A stretch of 64,000 nucleotides of DNA from TM7 phylum sp. oral taxon 349 (lineage in GTDB: Bacteria; Patescibacteriota; Saccharimonadia; Saccharimonadales; Saccharimonadaceae): assembly GCA_018127705.1 (NCBI GenBank), contig CP072328.1, positions 310,001 through 374,000 on the forward strand, given 5' to 3'. Position numbers and translations under genes: made by a program. The number at the start of each line of letters is the position of its first letter. Position 1 is the first letter of the stretch. Positions 9,274 to 17,928 of this stretch are shown one piece after another. The notes under the pieces are model-generated. The model was not told the origin of the DNA and did not search any database. It saw only the letters and a list, made by a program, of their open reading frames with translations.

Positions 9274-9354
9274 TATAATGCAACATGCTCGTACATTGAT
9301 GTCTATATTACAACGCACGTATCATTGACGGTGCCAGTAATATGTGAGTAAAAT
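9274..9354 (+). promoter_or_regulatory. Promoter region of the surface-protein gene
   Basis: The best promoter is TTGACG at 9325-9330, an 18-nt spacer and the extended -10 TGAGTAAAAT ending at 9354. It gives a leader of about 35 nt that contains a purine-rich ribosome site (AAAAAGGTAGG at about 9377-9387). A second TATAAT lies upstream at 9274-9279. The region 9240-9396 holds no gene. Confidence 0.7.
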
Positions 9355-9396
9355 AATAACCACAAACACTAAATAACAAAAAGGTAGGTTGGAAAA

Positions 9397-10977
9397 ATGA
9401 GAGGAATACAAAAACTATCGCTTGGCGTAGCGTCCTTAGCAGTTATTGGAAGTGGCATAATAGGACTTCCTGCGTATGCAGCTGCGGGTACATATACATG
9501 GAGAGGGGATGCTGGAGACGGTAAATTGGCAACTGCTGCCAACTGGGCAGAGAACGCTGTTCCGGCAGATGGCGCAAAACTAGTCTTTCCGTGCATTCCT
9601 GGGAGTGGGTCGGTGGAGCTGACAAATGATTTAAGCGCAAAGGTCAAAGAGATATCAACAGTGAAGCAGATATCTAATGCGCCAATTACGCCAGCTAGCT
9701 CTTGTAAAAGCTATGTTATTGACAAAGTGGATTTTCAGGCGGACGTGAAATTTAGCGGAGAAAATGTAAATGCCGAAGATACGCCATTTGTTCTCATAGG
9801 CTCTCAAACGGGCATTAAAAATCTTTCAGTAGATAATTCAAATGTAGAATTTTCGCGCGCTGTAGCTAAAATTCATCTTGATAATTTTGCGATAACAAAC
9901 CAGGGCTGTAATGAGATCCCATATGTCGTATCGTCAAAAAATACAACAATTGGTGAATCTGCAGGCGTGAGTCCAAAAGAAAAAGGGAATATTACGGTTA
10001 AGCGTGGCGGTACGCTTGGTGCTCTAAACTATGAGTCTGTATCTTATGAAAATAATGTAACGTTTGAAGCTGGCTCGAAAGTAGGTTGGCCGAAAGCCTG
10101 CAAGGGTGGTGCGGGTACTCTGACTGACGTTACAGTAACGCTTACCGGCGACATTGTGTTAAATGGTGATGTAGAATATAAAATTGGTTCAACGGAAACG
10201 GTAAAAATCACTGGTAAACTGAGTGGTCCTGGGAAATTCGTACCGTCGGCACAGAATGAAGGCAAACTTGTTGTCGAGTCAAGGGATAATACAAGTGGTA
10301 CGCCAAATGGTGAACAGGGTGCAAAATTTGAACCGGAGACGATTCATCTTGATGACGAATCGAATGACGCTCTTCAGGTTAAGAGAAATAAAACTGTATT
10401 CTTGAATGGCAAGCGTGGTTGGACTAGTGTGAATGAGGGTGGAGTTCTAAAAGGCAATGCAACAGTTGATTCCTTGTACGTAAGTGGCGTGGTTGCGCCG
10501 GGCAACTCTCCGGGGAAGATAACAGTATTGACAAATGGTTTTGCGCTTAATCAGACTGGCACGTACGAAGCTGAGCTATTTAACAAGGATCAGTACGATC
10601 AAATTGTCGTACAAGCTGGCGGTGTGAACCTGGAGGGTGCCCTTAAATTGATGTACTTGCCGGGTGGTAAGATCTCTAAGAATGAGACATTCGTAATTAT
10701 TGATAACAAAGGCAGTGGACCAGTTAATGGTACATTTAAAAACCTTCCTGAGGGCGCGGAAGTGACGGTTGATGGCGCAGTGTTTACTATAAGTTATAGA
10801 GGTGGCGATGGTAATGACGTCGTGCTGACGGCTCAGAACGATTCGGTTGGTCCAAAAGCTCCGAACACTGGCGTGAAAGAAGTTCTTGCTAATCCGGCTA
10901 TTGTCGCTGGCACTGGAGCTGTTACTCTTGGGGCGCTGTTTATTAGCAGTAAGAAAAAGATAAGTGCTCGTCGTTAA
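9397..10977 (+). CDS. Secreted cell-surface protein with C-terminal sortase sorting signal
   Basis: 526 residues. N-terminal signal peptide (LGVASLAVIGSGIIGLPAYA, about residues 9-28). The mature part starts TYTWRGDAGDGKLATAANW, the opening of autotransporter- or adhesin-like beta-helix proteins, followed by a long region rich in Gly, Val, Thr and Asn that predicts as repeated strands, and ends near GGDGNDVVLT. The C-terminus has the tripartite wall-sorting signal: APNTG (about residues 487-491, a variant of LPxTG), a hydrophobic helix (about 498-517) and the basic tail SKKKISARR. Four cysteines in the first third may form disulfides. The next gene is a sortase, so this is its likely substrate. 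In an episymbiont this may be an adhesin; that is inference. Terminator follows. Confidence 0.85.
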   Translation: MRGIQKLSLGVASLAVIGSGIIGLPAYAAAGTYTWRGDAGDGKLATAANWAENAVPADGAKLVFPCIPGSGSVELTNDLSAKVKEISTVKQISNAPITPASSCKSYVIDKVDFQADVKFSGENVNAEDTPFVLIGSQTGIKNLSVDNSNVEFSRAVAKIHLDNFAITNQGCNEIPYVVSSKNTTIGESAGVSPKEKGNITVKRGGTLGALNYESVSYENNVTFEAGSKVGWPKACKGGAGTLTDVTVTLTGDIVLNGDVEYKIGSTETVKITGKLSGPGKFVPSAQNEGKLVVESRDNTSGTPNGEQGAKFEPETIHLDDESNDALQVKRNKTVFLNGKRGWTSVNEGGVLKGNATVDSLYVSGVVAPGNSPGKITVLTNGFALNQTGTYEAELFNKDQYDQIVVQAGGVNLEGALKLMYLPGGKISKNETFVIIDNKGSGPVNGTFKNLPEGAEVTVDGAVFTISYRGGDGNDVVLTAQNDSVGPKAPNTGVKEVLANPAIVAGTGAVTLGALFISSKKKISARR

Positions 10978-10992
10978 CAGCAATTTATAGCG

Positions 10993-11034
10993 AAATTGCA
11001 CCTCAAGCGGTTTGACTTGGGGTGCAATTTTTTT
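10993..11034 (+). terminator. Terminator after the surface-protein gene, overlapping the sortase promoter
   Basis: A 15-bp stem (10993-11007 with 11016-11030; one G-U-type imperfection) is followed by T at 11028-11034. Its loop and second arm contain the -35 of the next promoter. Confidence 0.85.
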
Positions 11035-11055
11035 ATATAATGCAGTCTAAATATG
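11012..11055 (+). promoter_or_regulatory. Sortase promoter embedded in the preceding terminator
   Basis: TTGACT (11012-11017), 18-nt spacer, TATAAT (11036-11041). The -35 is inside the terminator hairpin. The ATG at 11053 lies 11 nt after the -10, leaving a leader of about 5 nt. Confidence 0.7.
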
Positions 11056-12072
11056 AATAGGCGGGTGCAGTATGATGTTAACGGACGTCGGATGGATTAT
11101 AGACGATTGACCGGTTTGCGTATCCGGCAACGGCAGCTTTACCGACCAGCTCGCGTATCACGCACTAGAACGATGACAGATGTAAGACGAATGCGGAAAC
11201 CTGTGGCTGATATTATGAGGGCGGAGTCGCGTGCGCCGCGGAAGAGCCGGGCAGCTAGTAGTAAACGGAGGGATGGCGCAGTAGCACGACAACTTGTGCG
11301 CTCGGCGAGGATATTGTATGCACTAGAGAATATGAAAGTCGTATATGCTAAGCGACCTGAACAGCAAGAAAATACGTCGCGTAGAGTAAAACGAAGAAAG
11401 ATCATTACTTGGCAGTTCGTTTCGCGGTCAATAGCGATTGCGCTAACGGTGCTTGCGCTGTATACAGTAGCAGATACGCTTATCTTGAATCAAAAGGTTA
11501 AAAAAGAAAGAAGCGATACGGTAGCAGCCGCTCAAAGTGATGATTCTAACAAACGCCAGGTGGCTGAAGGCAAGGACGAGAAAGATGTCAGTGATGATGC
11601 GATCGCTCGTTATAAAGTTGCGCCTGAGTTGCCGCGAATTATTCATATCAACGCAATTGGCGTAAAGGCGCGCGTCTTGCAGATGGGTGTCAATGTTGAT
11701 GGTTCTATGCAAGCGCCGATCAATGTTTTTGACACGGGGTGGTATACGGGAAGCGTTCGTCCCGGGCAAAAAGGTGCGAGCATCATTGTAGGGCATGTCT
11801 CTGGCCCGACGCGGCACGGTATTTTTGAGAAACTTAGTCAGTTGAAAAATGGCGATTCAATAACGATAGAAAATGGTGCGGGAAAATTATTCAATTACCA
11901 AGTTGTTGCGTCCGAGACAGTGAAACTGGAGAATGTTGATATGAATAAATTTATGCGTCCTGCCAATGGCGTAGACGAAGGACTGAATTTGATGACATGC
12001 GCTGGAAAATGGATTAATAGCGGCAGTACAATGGACCACCGATTAATGGTGTATGCAAAACGTACGTCGTAG
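11053..12072 (+). CDS. Sortase (class E/F-like transpeptidase)
   Basis: Membrane-anchored cysteine transpeptidase that cleaves sorting signals and joins surface proteins to the wall. 339 residues. A basic N-terminal cytoplasmic region of about 115 residues (rich in Arg) precedes one membrane helix (about residues 120-142), then a linker, then the catalytic beta-barrel (about 180-339). The catalytic triad is visible: His in IIVGHVSG, Cys in LNLMTCAGK and Arg in DHRLMVYA. The Arg-rich N-terminus is unusually long. The neighbouring upstream gene carries an APNTG sorting signal, so the two form an enzyme-substrate pair. The class assignment rests on the short TCAG active-site block and is tentative. 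Confidence 0.9.
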   Translation: MNRRVQYDVNGRRMDYRRLTGLRIRQRQLYRPARVSRTRTMTDVRRMRKPVADIMRAESRAPRKSRAASSKRRDGAVARQLVRSARILYALENMKVVYAKRPEQQENTSRRVKRRKIITWQFVSRSIAIALTVLALYTVADTLILNQKVKKERSDTVAAAQSDDSNKRQVAEGKDEKDVSDDAIARYKVAPELPRIIHINAIGVKARVLQMGVNVDGSMQAPINVFDTGWYTGSVRPGQKGASIIVGHVSGPTRHGIFEKLSQLKNGDSITIENGAGKLFNYQVVASETVKLENVDMNKFMRPANGVDEGLNLMTCAGKWINSGSTMDHRLMVYAKRTS

Positions 12073-12077
12073 TCTGT

Positions 12078-12093
12078 TATAATAAGTGCTATG
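12078..12093 (+). promoter_or_regulatory. TATAAT box 7 nt before metG (leaderless)
   Basis: TATAAT at 12078-12083 and ATG at 12091, with no Shine-Dalgarno site. The predicted transcript begins at or within 1 nt of the start codon. Confidence 0.62.
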
Positions 12094-13593
12094 ACAAAAC
12101 AACACGCTTACATCACTACCGCTATTCCGTATGTCAATGGTCTGCCGCATATTGGTCATGCGATGGACTACATGTTGGCGGATGTTTGGGCGCGGTATGC
12201 GCGGCAAAACGGTCGCGAGGTTCGATTTCAGACAGGTGTAGACGAACACGGCAATAAAATTGCAGCAAAAGCAGCAGAGAATAATTTGACGCCGCAAGCG
12301 TATGTCGATCAGCTGTATGAAAACTTTAAAAAGATGATCGCCGAATTAAATATTTCATCGACCGATTTCATTCGTACGACCGATGCACATCACTGCGAGG
12401 CGGTGCAGTACATTTGGCGGCAATTAGCGGCAGGCGGCTATATTTATAAAGGCAGTTACGAGGGTTGGTACTGCCAGGGCTGCGAAGCATTTGTAACAGA
12501 TACGGAAGCTGCTGAGAATAACGGCGTGTGCCCCGATCATAAAACACCATACCAGCGTTTGAGCGAAGAAAATTATTATTTTAAGACTAGCGCATTCTCC
12601 GATAAAATTCGCGAGGCGATTGAATCGGGCAGGATGAAGATTGTACCAGAGTTTCGCAAAAAAGAGTTTTTAGCATTAATAGGCAATGGTTTGCAAGATG
12701 TGTCGGTATCGCGCCCGCGCAAAAATCTGAGCTGGGGTGTTGCCGTTCCCGACGACGACAGCCAAGTGATGTACGTGTGGCTGGACGCGCTCAGCAATTA
12801 CATTACCGTAATTGGATATCCGGATCGTACAGAAGAATGGCAAAGCTTTTGGCCGGCAGATGTGCAGGTCGTCGGGAAAGATATTCTGCGGTTTCATGCT
12901 GGAATTTGGCCGGCAATGTTAATGGCGCTTGATTTGCCGTTGCCGAAAGTATTATTGGTTCACGGATTTATTAACGTCAATGGCGCAAAGATGTCGAAAA
13001 GTTTAGGTAATGGCGTTGGACCGAGCGATATCGTACCGCATTACGGCGTTGATGCGTTTCGTTACTATTTTCTGCGCCACGTGCCAACGCAAGAAGACGG
13101 TGATTTCACATGGGAGAGGTTTGAAGCAGCATACAATGGCGAGCTTGGTAATGACCTTGGTAATTTAGTACAGCGCGTGGCAAAAATGGTATTGAGCTAT
13201 CAGGCGGGAGTAATCGGTGATGCGCCGCAAGCGGAACATGATATGGGTCCGTACCGTACGGCTATGGAGTCATTTAATTTTGATCGGGCGCTTGCTGAAG
13301 TTTGGCAAACGATTCGTTCATTGAATCAGTATATTGAGCGTGTGCAGCCTTGGCAAGTCGCAAAAAAACGCGACAAAGACCCGGAAGCAGAGGTACACTT
13401 ATCGGAGATTTTGGCGTATGCATGCGGCACGCTGCTGCAGGTGGCTGATATGTTAACGCCGTTCTTACCGCAAACTGCCGACAATATTCGCGGGTTGTTT
13501 GCAAGCGGCGTTGTGCCGCAGGAACTTGCGCCGCTATTTCCACGCGTCTATATTCATACACTCGATCCGCGCGGCGCCAAACAAGCATCATGA
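12091..13593 (+). CDS. metG: Methionyl-tRNA synthetase
   Basis: Charges tRNA-Met, including the initiator. 500 residues. Class I signature PYVNGLPHIGHAMDYML (HIGH motif as HIGH, about residues 12-28) and KMSKS in GAKMSKSLGNG (about 304-314). The connective peptide has one zinc knuckle: CQGC (about 128-131) and CPDH (about 148-151). The anticodon-binding helical domain is C-terminal; the optional C-terminal tRNA-binding (EMAP-like) domain is absent, as in many compact bacteria. Its last codons overlap tatD by 4 nt (ATGA), so metG and tatD are translated together, a common pairing in bacteria. Confidence 0.97.
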   Translation: MTKQHAYITTAIPYVNGLPHIGHAMDYMLADVWARYARQNGREVRFQTGVDEHGNKIAAKAAENNLTPQAYVDQLYENFKKMIAELNISSTDFIRTTDAHHCEAVQYIWRQLAAGGYIYKGSYEGWYCQGCEAFVTDTEAAENNGVCPDHKTPYQRLSEENYYFKTSAFSDKIREAIESGRMKIVPEFRKKEFLALIGNGLQDVSVSRPRKNLSWGVAVPDDDSQVMYVWLDALSNYITVIGYPDRTEEWQSFWPADVQVVGKDILRFHAGIWPAMLMALDLPLPKVLLVHGFINVNGAKMSKSLGNGVGPSDIVPHYGVDAFRYYFLRHVPTQEDGDFTWERFEAAYNGELGNDLGNLVQRVAKMVLSYQAGVIGDAPQAEHDMGPYRTAMESFNFDRALAEVWQTIRSLNQYIERVQPWQVAKKRDKDPEAEVHLSEILAYACGTLLQVADMLTPFLPQTADNIRGLFASGVVPQELAPLFPRVYIHTLDPRGAKQAS

Positions 13594-14405
13594 AGCTTAT
13601 TGATTCGCACTGCCATTTGCACGATTCGGATTTCTACGATGATGAAACGCGCGAGCGTGTGTACCAGGAAGCGATTCACGCCGGTGTTGCGATGATTTGC
13701 GTTGGTACGGATACGCGCAGCTCGCATGAAGCGGTCGCCTTTGCAGAATCGCACCATAATGTATGGGTGGCCGTTGGAATTCATCCGCACGAGGCGGCGG
13801 TCAATCAGGCGGACGATATCCGTAAGCTGCTGTCGCAAAAATCCGATAAAGTCGTTGGTATTGGCGAAATCGGGCTAGACTATCACTACGATCACAGTCC
13901 GCGAGAGGTGCAGTTGCAGCGACTGCGCGAGCAGTTACAGCTGGCGGTAGCGTTTGATTTGCCAGTGAGCTTTCATGTGCGCGATGCGTTTGATGATTTT
14001 TGGCCGATATTTGACGAGTTTTCTGGCATTCGCGGTGTTCTGCACAGCTTCACTGATACGCAGGTAAATTTAGATGCAGGATTTGCGCGCGGTTTATATA
14101 TGGGAATTAACGGCATTAGCACGTTTACGAAAGACGCGGCGCAGCAAACAATGTATCGCCATGCGCCGCTTGAGCGCGTTTTACTCGAAACAGATGCGCC
14201 ATACTTGACTCCTATACCATTTCGTGGTAAAGTGAATGTACCAGCTTACGTGGGCAAAGTTGCGGAGTTTCAGGCGAGAGTGCGAGGTATCTCGCTTGAT
14301 GATATTGCGCGGATAACAACCGCGAATACGCGAACACTTTTTGGAGTACATTATGCGAGAGGAACGACGAGCCACCACCGAATTTCAAGCTTCAGAAAAT
14401 CCTGA
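13590..14405 (+). CDS. tatD: TatD-family metal-dependent DNase
   Basis: A TIM-barrel metallohydrolase that acts as a 3'-5' exonuclease or deoxyribonuclease. Metal ligands are visible: HCH in LIDSHCHLHDSDF (N-terminus), the glutamate in GIGEIGLDYHYD (about residues 90-101), a histidine in VSFHVRDAF, a histidine in VLHSFTDTQ and the aspartate of LLETDAPYLTP (about 194-204). 271 residues is typical. The last about 20 residues run past the normal family end and overlap the next small gene by 53 nt in another frame, so the tail may be dispensable. Overlaps metG by 4 nt. Confidence 0.94.
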   Translation: MKLIDSHCHLHDSDFYDDETRERVYQEAIHAGVAMICVGTDTRSSHEAVAFAESHHNVWVAVGIHPHEAAVNQADDIRKLLSQKSDKVVGIGEIGLDYHYDHSPREVQLQRLREQLQLAVAFDLPVSFHVRDAFDDFWPIFDEFSGIRGVLHSFTDTQVNLDAGFARGLYMGINGISTFTKDAAQQTMYRHAPLERVLLETDAPYLTPIPFRGKVNVPAYVGKVAEFQARVRGISLDDIARITTANTRTLFGVHYARGTTSHHRISSFRKS

Positions 14406-14646
14406 AGTTTTTGCGAATACAACTGAAGATCTGACGTATGAGGCAATTGAGCGAGCGCGGTCAATTGAGGCTTCTGTGCCAAATGAAGAAACGCTTGTGC
14501 GCGTCGGCGAAGTCGCGCACGGTGCAATGTGGTCACAGCAAACACGAGAGCGACCGCTAACGCTGCACGAGGAGATTGCTCACTATTCCAGCCTTGTGCC
14601 GTATCTCCGCGAGCTGTATCAATCTGATTTCGAACAGGCGGCATAA
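14353..14646 (+). CDS. Small acidic helical protein of unknown function
   Basis: 97 residues. A GGAG at 14343-14346 lies 6 nt before the ATG at 14353, which is why I prefer this start to the TTG at 14341. Its first 53 nt overlap the tatD tail. The sequence is acidic and mostly helical, with no membrane segment or known domain. The TAA stop is followed at once by the ATG of the next small gene, so the two are one translational unit. I do not recognise the family. The tight packing in the metG-tatD operon and the good ribosome site support it as real. Confidence 0.72.
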   Translation: MREERRATTEFQASENPEVFANTTEDLTYEAIERARSIEASVPNEETLVRVGEVAHGAMWSQQTRERPLTLHEEIAHYSSLVPYLRELYQSDFEQAA

Positions 14647-15081
14647 ATGGCTTCCGTACTGAAAAAAGCACTGAAATTACTCGTCGGCGATGACATGCCA
14701 TCCGAGTGGCTAAAGCTGCCAAAGCGCAAACGACCGTTGCAGCCGTTGAGCGAACGCGAGCTGTTGACGCTTGAGAGTGAAATTGGCGCGCAATTATTCG
14801 GCCCGATTCCCGATGGGCATCGCCGCGAATTCTTCTGCCTGGACGACAAAACTTGGATTTGGCATGAAGAGTGGCTTGACGCGAAGCGTAAATTGCAAGC
14901 CGATACAATTAGGTACGAGATCACAAACAAAGGTATTCTAAAAGTGCAGGCTGGTCCGCATTATGACTACCTAGAAGGCGACGAGCTGCGCAATTTTGGC
15001 GTCGCTGTGCGCATGTACTATGAGCAAATTGCCCGGCAATTATACCGCCGCGATCCCGCGACGCACCAAAAATTGGTATAA
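14647..15081 (+). CDS. Conserved-looking small soluble protein of unknown function
   Basis: 144 residues starting immediately after the previous stop. A basic patch (about residues 20-40, LKLPKRKRPLQPLSERELL) is followed by a compact mixed alpha/beta part with many aromatic residues (FFCLDDKTWIWHEEWLD, about 60-76; YEITNKGILKVQAGPHYDYL, about 91-110). No signal peptide, membrane helix or known motif is visible. The aromatic-rich strand pattern suggests a folded domain and not a spurious frame. Last gene of the metG-tatD operon; the cysteine desulfurase promoter starts inside its end (15077). Confidence 0.72.
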   Translation: MASVLKKALKLLVGDDMPSEWLKLPKRKRPLQPLSERELLTLESEIGAQLFGPIPDGHRREFFCLDDKTWIWHEEWLDAKRKLQADTIRYEITNKGILKVQAGPHYDYLEGDELRNFGVAVRMYYEQIARQLYRRDPATHQKLV

Positions 15082-15103
15082 TATAATAGTGGATTCGGGT
15101 ATG
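15077..15103 (+). promoter_or_regulatory. Tandem TATAAT boxes before the cysteine desulfurase gene
   Basis: Two overlapping TATAAT hexamers at 15077-15082 and 15082-15087. An in-frame GTG at 15089 is too close to the -10; the ATG at 15101 matches the family N-terminus, with a leader of up to about 12 nt. Confidence 0.6.
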
Positions 15104-16243
15104 ATCTATTTTGACCATGCGGCAGCGACGCCGCTTGATAAGCGTGTACTGGCGGCGATGCAGCCGTATTTTTCCGAGCAGTTTTTTAATCCATCTGCGC
15201 CATATGCTGCGGCAGTTGAGGTGAAAAGAGCGTATCAAGATGCAAAACATCGGTTAGCGGTATGTATCGGCGGGCAGGCAAGTGATGTGATTATGACGGC
15301 GGGCGCAACGGAGTCAATTAATTTGATAGTGTATAGCGCGCATGGGCATATCGTGACAAGCGCAATTGAGCACGATGCAGTACTGGATGCGGTAAAAACG
15401 CGCGAACATACGCTTGTCGCGCCAACAAAAAAAGGTGTTATTACGGCCGATGCTGTGCGTGCGGCAATTCGTCCGGACACCGAACTGGTTACGATTGCGC
15501 TTGCAAATCACGAATTAGGAACGATTCAACCGCTGCGTGATATTGCTGATATTGTGCGCACTGAGCGCCGCCGCCGGTTTGAGGCAGGTGAAACAGCACC
15601 GATTTGGCTTCATACCGATGCGTCGCAAGGCGCAGGGCAGCTTGACCTGCACGTGTCGCGGCTTGGTGTTGATGCGATGACGCTGAATGCAGGTAAAATT
15701 TACGGACCAAAGCAGGTTGGTCTGTTATGGCGCCAGGCGAACGTACGGTTACGACCATTTATTCGTGGCGGCGGACAGGAGCGCGGTCTTCGCAGCGGTA
15801 CTGAAAATGTGCCGGGCGTGATTGGATTTGCTACGGCGCTTGAATTGGCGCAGCGGCATCGCAAGTCGGAAACGCGGCGGCTTGAGGAGCTGCGAAACGG
15901 CATGCAGCAGCGGATTGCCGCGGCGATTCCCGATGTAGTTATATCAGGCGACCAAAAACGCCGCCTGGCAAGCCATTTACACGTATCATTTCCGGGCATC
16001 GACGCAGAGCGCTTAATCTTCATACTTGAACAGCAGCATGTATACGTTGCAACTGGTAGTGCCTGTGCGGCGAATGCTGGTATGCGGTCGCATGTACTGC
16101 AGGCAATTGGACTAACTCCGGATGTTGCCGATGGCAGTTTGCGTATTACGCTCGGGTGTTTGTCAAATCAGGAGATTTGCGAGCGCGGTACTACCAAAAT
16201 CATCGCGGCAGTCCAAGCTGAGCGAGCGAGGATGCGGCGATGA
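15101..16243 (+). CDS. Cysteine desulfurase (NifS/IscS-like)
   Basis: PLP enzyme that moves sulfur from cysteine to a persulfide for tRNA thiolation or Fe-S assembly. 380 residues from the ATG at 15101 (IYFDHAAATPLD is the classic N-terminus). PLP-binding features: TAGATESINL, NHELGTIQPL, HTDASQGAGQ, and the Schiff-base lysine in LNAGKIYGPKQVGLLW, where the residue before Lys is Gly and not the usual His. The catalytic cysteine is in TGSACAANAGMRSH. The RSGTENVPG block is intact. The gene is followed by a YdcF-like protein (4-nt overlap) and mnmA (3-nt gap), so it most likely feeds sulfur to MnmA. No IscU or Fe-S scaffold is in the window. Confidence 0.92.
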   Translation: MIYFDHAAATPLDKRVLAAMQPYFSEQFFNPSAPYAAAVEVKRAYQDAKHRLAVCIGGQASDVIMTAGATESINLIVYSAHGHIVTSAIEHDAVLDAVKTREHTLVAPTKKGVITADAVRAAIRPDTELVTIALANHELGTIQPLRDIADIVRTERRRRFEAGETAPIWLHTDASQGAGQLDLHVSRLGVDAMTLNAGKIYGPKQVGLLWRQANVRLRPFIRGGGQERGLRSGTENVPGVIGFATALELAQRHRKSETRRLEELRNGMQQRIAAAIPDVVISGDQKRRLASHLHVSFPGIDAERLIFILEQQHVYVATGSACAANAGMRSHVLQAIGLTPDVADGSLRITLGCLSNQEICERGTTKIIAAVQAERARMRR

Positions 16244-16845
16244 AAAAAGTTGTAATCGCTGTGAGCGCTATTGTAGTGCTAATTGCCGTGATTATTTGGA
16301 GTATTGGCGCATATCTGTACGTTGATGATTTACGTGGCTGCGGACAAGCGCCGACGACTTTCGATGTGTGTAGATCAGCCGACGCTATTGTTGCCGTGAG
16401 TGGCGGCGATACGCTTGCGCGCGCCGATGAGGCGATTAAATTATATCGTAACGGTTGGGCGAGATATATCGTATTTTCGGGTGCGGCGGCAGATAAAAGC
16501 GGTCCGAGTAATGCGCAGGTTATGAAACGCCATGCGATTGCGTCCGGTGTGCCGGCAACTGCGATTCTAATCGAAACAATGAGCGAAACGACAGAAGAGA
16601 ACGCTATGAATACGACACAAATTCTTGACCAGCACCACATATCGTCGGTGATTCTAGTGACCAGTGTATATCATCAACGTCGTGCTACGCTGGAATTTCG
16701 CAAAAGCGCTCCGAAAATTTTCGTACGCAGTCATCCAGTTGAGTCAGACCGCCAGTGGCAAGGCGGCGGTTGGTGGCTGACGTCGACCGGTTGGAATCTT
16801 GCAATTCAAGAGCTTGGTAAAATTATCGTATCGACGAGGAATTAG
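16240..16845 (+). CDS. YdcF/SanA-like (DUF218) membrane-anchored protein
   Basis: 201 residues. One N-terminal membrane helix (VVIAVSAIVVLIAVIIWSIG, about residues 4-23), then a DUF218 domain: ADAIVAVSGGDTLARADEAI (about 47-66), YIVFSGAAADKSGPSNAQ (about 76-93), ETMSETTEENA and LVTSVYHQRRA. The Gly-Gly-Asp and Thr-Ser-x-x-H motifs are those of the YdcF/ElyC/SanA family, linked to envelope integrity and carrier-lipid metabolism. Start ATG overlaps the stop of the cysteine desulfurase by 4 nt, and mnmA follows after 3 nt. A role in sulfur transfer is not supported by the family; the placement may be incidental to the operon. Confidence 0.85.
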   Translation: MKKVVIAVSAIVVLIAVIIWSIGAYLYVDDLRGCGQAPTTFDVCRSADAIVAVSGGDTLARADEAIKLYRNGWARYIVFSGAAADKSGPSNAQVMKRHAIASGVPATAILIETMSETTEENAMNTTQILDQHHISSVILVTSVYHQRRATLEFRKSAPKIFVRSHPVESDRQWQGGGWWLTSTGWNLAIQELGKIIVSTRN

Positions 16846-16848
16846 CGT

Positions 16849-17883
16849 ATGGCAAAGCGGGTATTTGTCGGTATGAGCGGTGGCGTTGACAGTAGTGTTG
16901 CAGCAGCGCTTTTGGTTGAGCAGGGTTATGACGTGAACGGCGTCTATATGAAAAACTGGAGCCAGGATTTGCCTGGTATGGAGTGCTCGTGGCGTGAAGA
17001 TTTAGCAGATGCAAAACGCGTGGCAGTACAGCTTGGGATTGATTTTGAAGTATTTGATTTTCAGCGTGAGTATAAGCAAAAAGTTGTTGATTATATGCTT
17101 GATGAGTACAAAGCGGGGCGTACGCCGAATCCTGATATTATGTGCAATCAAGAAGTGAAATTTCGGCTGTTCCTTGATGTCGCGCTTGAGAAAGGCGCGG
17201 ACTTTATCGCAACGGGGCATTATGCACGTGCTGAACACGGCGCGCTGATGATGGCAAAAGACTGCGTAAAAGATCAAACGTATTTTTTGTACCGTGTGAC
17301 TCATGCGGCGTTGAGGCACACATTATTTCCGCTTGGCAGTTATACAAAGCCTGAAGTGCGCGCGATGGCAAAAGCACGCGGGTTATGGACGGCACGTAAA
17401 AAAGAGTCAATGGGTGTGTGTTTTGTCGGCAATGTCGGTATGTGTGAGTTTTTGAGCGAGTATGTGACGACAACACCAGGAGATATTGTCGATCGTGAAA
17501 CGGGCGCAATTCTTGGTCGGCATGACGGCGCGATATTTTATACGCTTGGTCAACGGCATGGGTTGGAGATTGGCGGTGGACTACCTTATTATGTCGTTGG
17601 CAAAGACATGAACCGCAACGAAGTGTATGTGAGTCGAAATATCAATGATGATGCGATGTGGCGAACGACAATCCTACTGACCGATTTACACTGGATACAT
17701 GGCGCGCCGAATGAAGCGGATGTGCTACGCGTACGCCTGCGCCATCGCGGTGAATTAAAATCGTGCCAATTGCGCGGAACTGAATTATTTCTCACTGAAC
17801 CCGAGCGTGCAGTTGCGCCTGGGCAGTCGGCGGTGATATATGCCGGCGGTGTCTGTTTGGGCGGCGGAATTGTTGCAGGGTAA
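16849..17883 (+). CDS. mnmA: tRNA-specific 2-thiouridylase MnmA
   Basis: Thiolates U34 of tRNAs for Glu, Gln and Lys, using ATP and a persulfide. 344 residues. PP-loop MSGGVDSSVAAALL (about residues 9-22), FEVFDFQREYKQKVVDYML, the acceptor cysteine region NPDIMCNQEVKF (about 98-109), FIATGHYAR, KDQTYFLYRV, and the second cysteine in MGVCFVGN (about 188-195). The C-terminal beta-barrel is complete. It lies 3 nt after the YdcF-like gene in the cysteine desulfurase operon, giving the sulfur donor and the thiolase in one message. Confidence 0.95.
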   Translation: MAKRVFVGMSGGVDSSVAAALLVEQGYDVNGVYMKNWSQDLPGMECSWREDLADAKRVAVQLGIDFEVFDFQREYKQKVVDYMLDEYKAGRTPNPDIMCNQEVKFRLFLDVALEKGADFIATGHYARAEHGALMMAKDCVKDQTYFLYRVTHAALRHTLFPLGSYTKPEVRAMAKARGLWTARKKESMGVCFVGNVGMCEFLSEYVTTTPGDIVDRETGAILGRHDGAIFYTLGQRHGLEIGGGLPYYVVGKDMNRNEVYVSRNINDDAMWRTTILLTDLHWIHGAPNEADVLRVRLRHRGELKSCQLRGTELFLTEPERAVAPGQSAVIYAGGVCLGGGIVAG

Positions 17884-17928
17884 TGCTACTTCCGATGACG
17901 ACCGTTCAGTGTATACGCCGTTCTGTGG

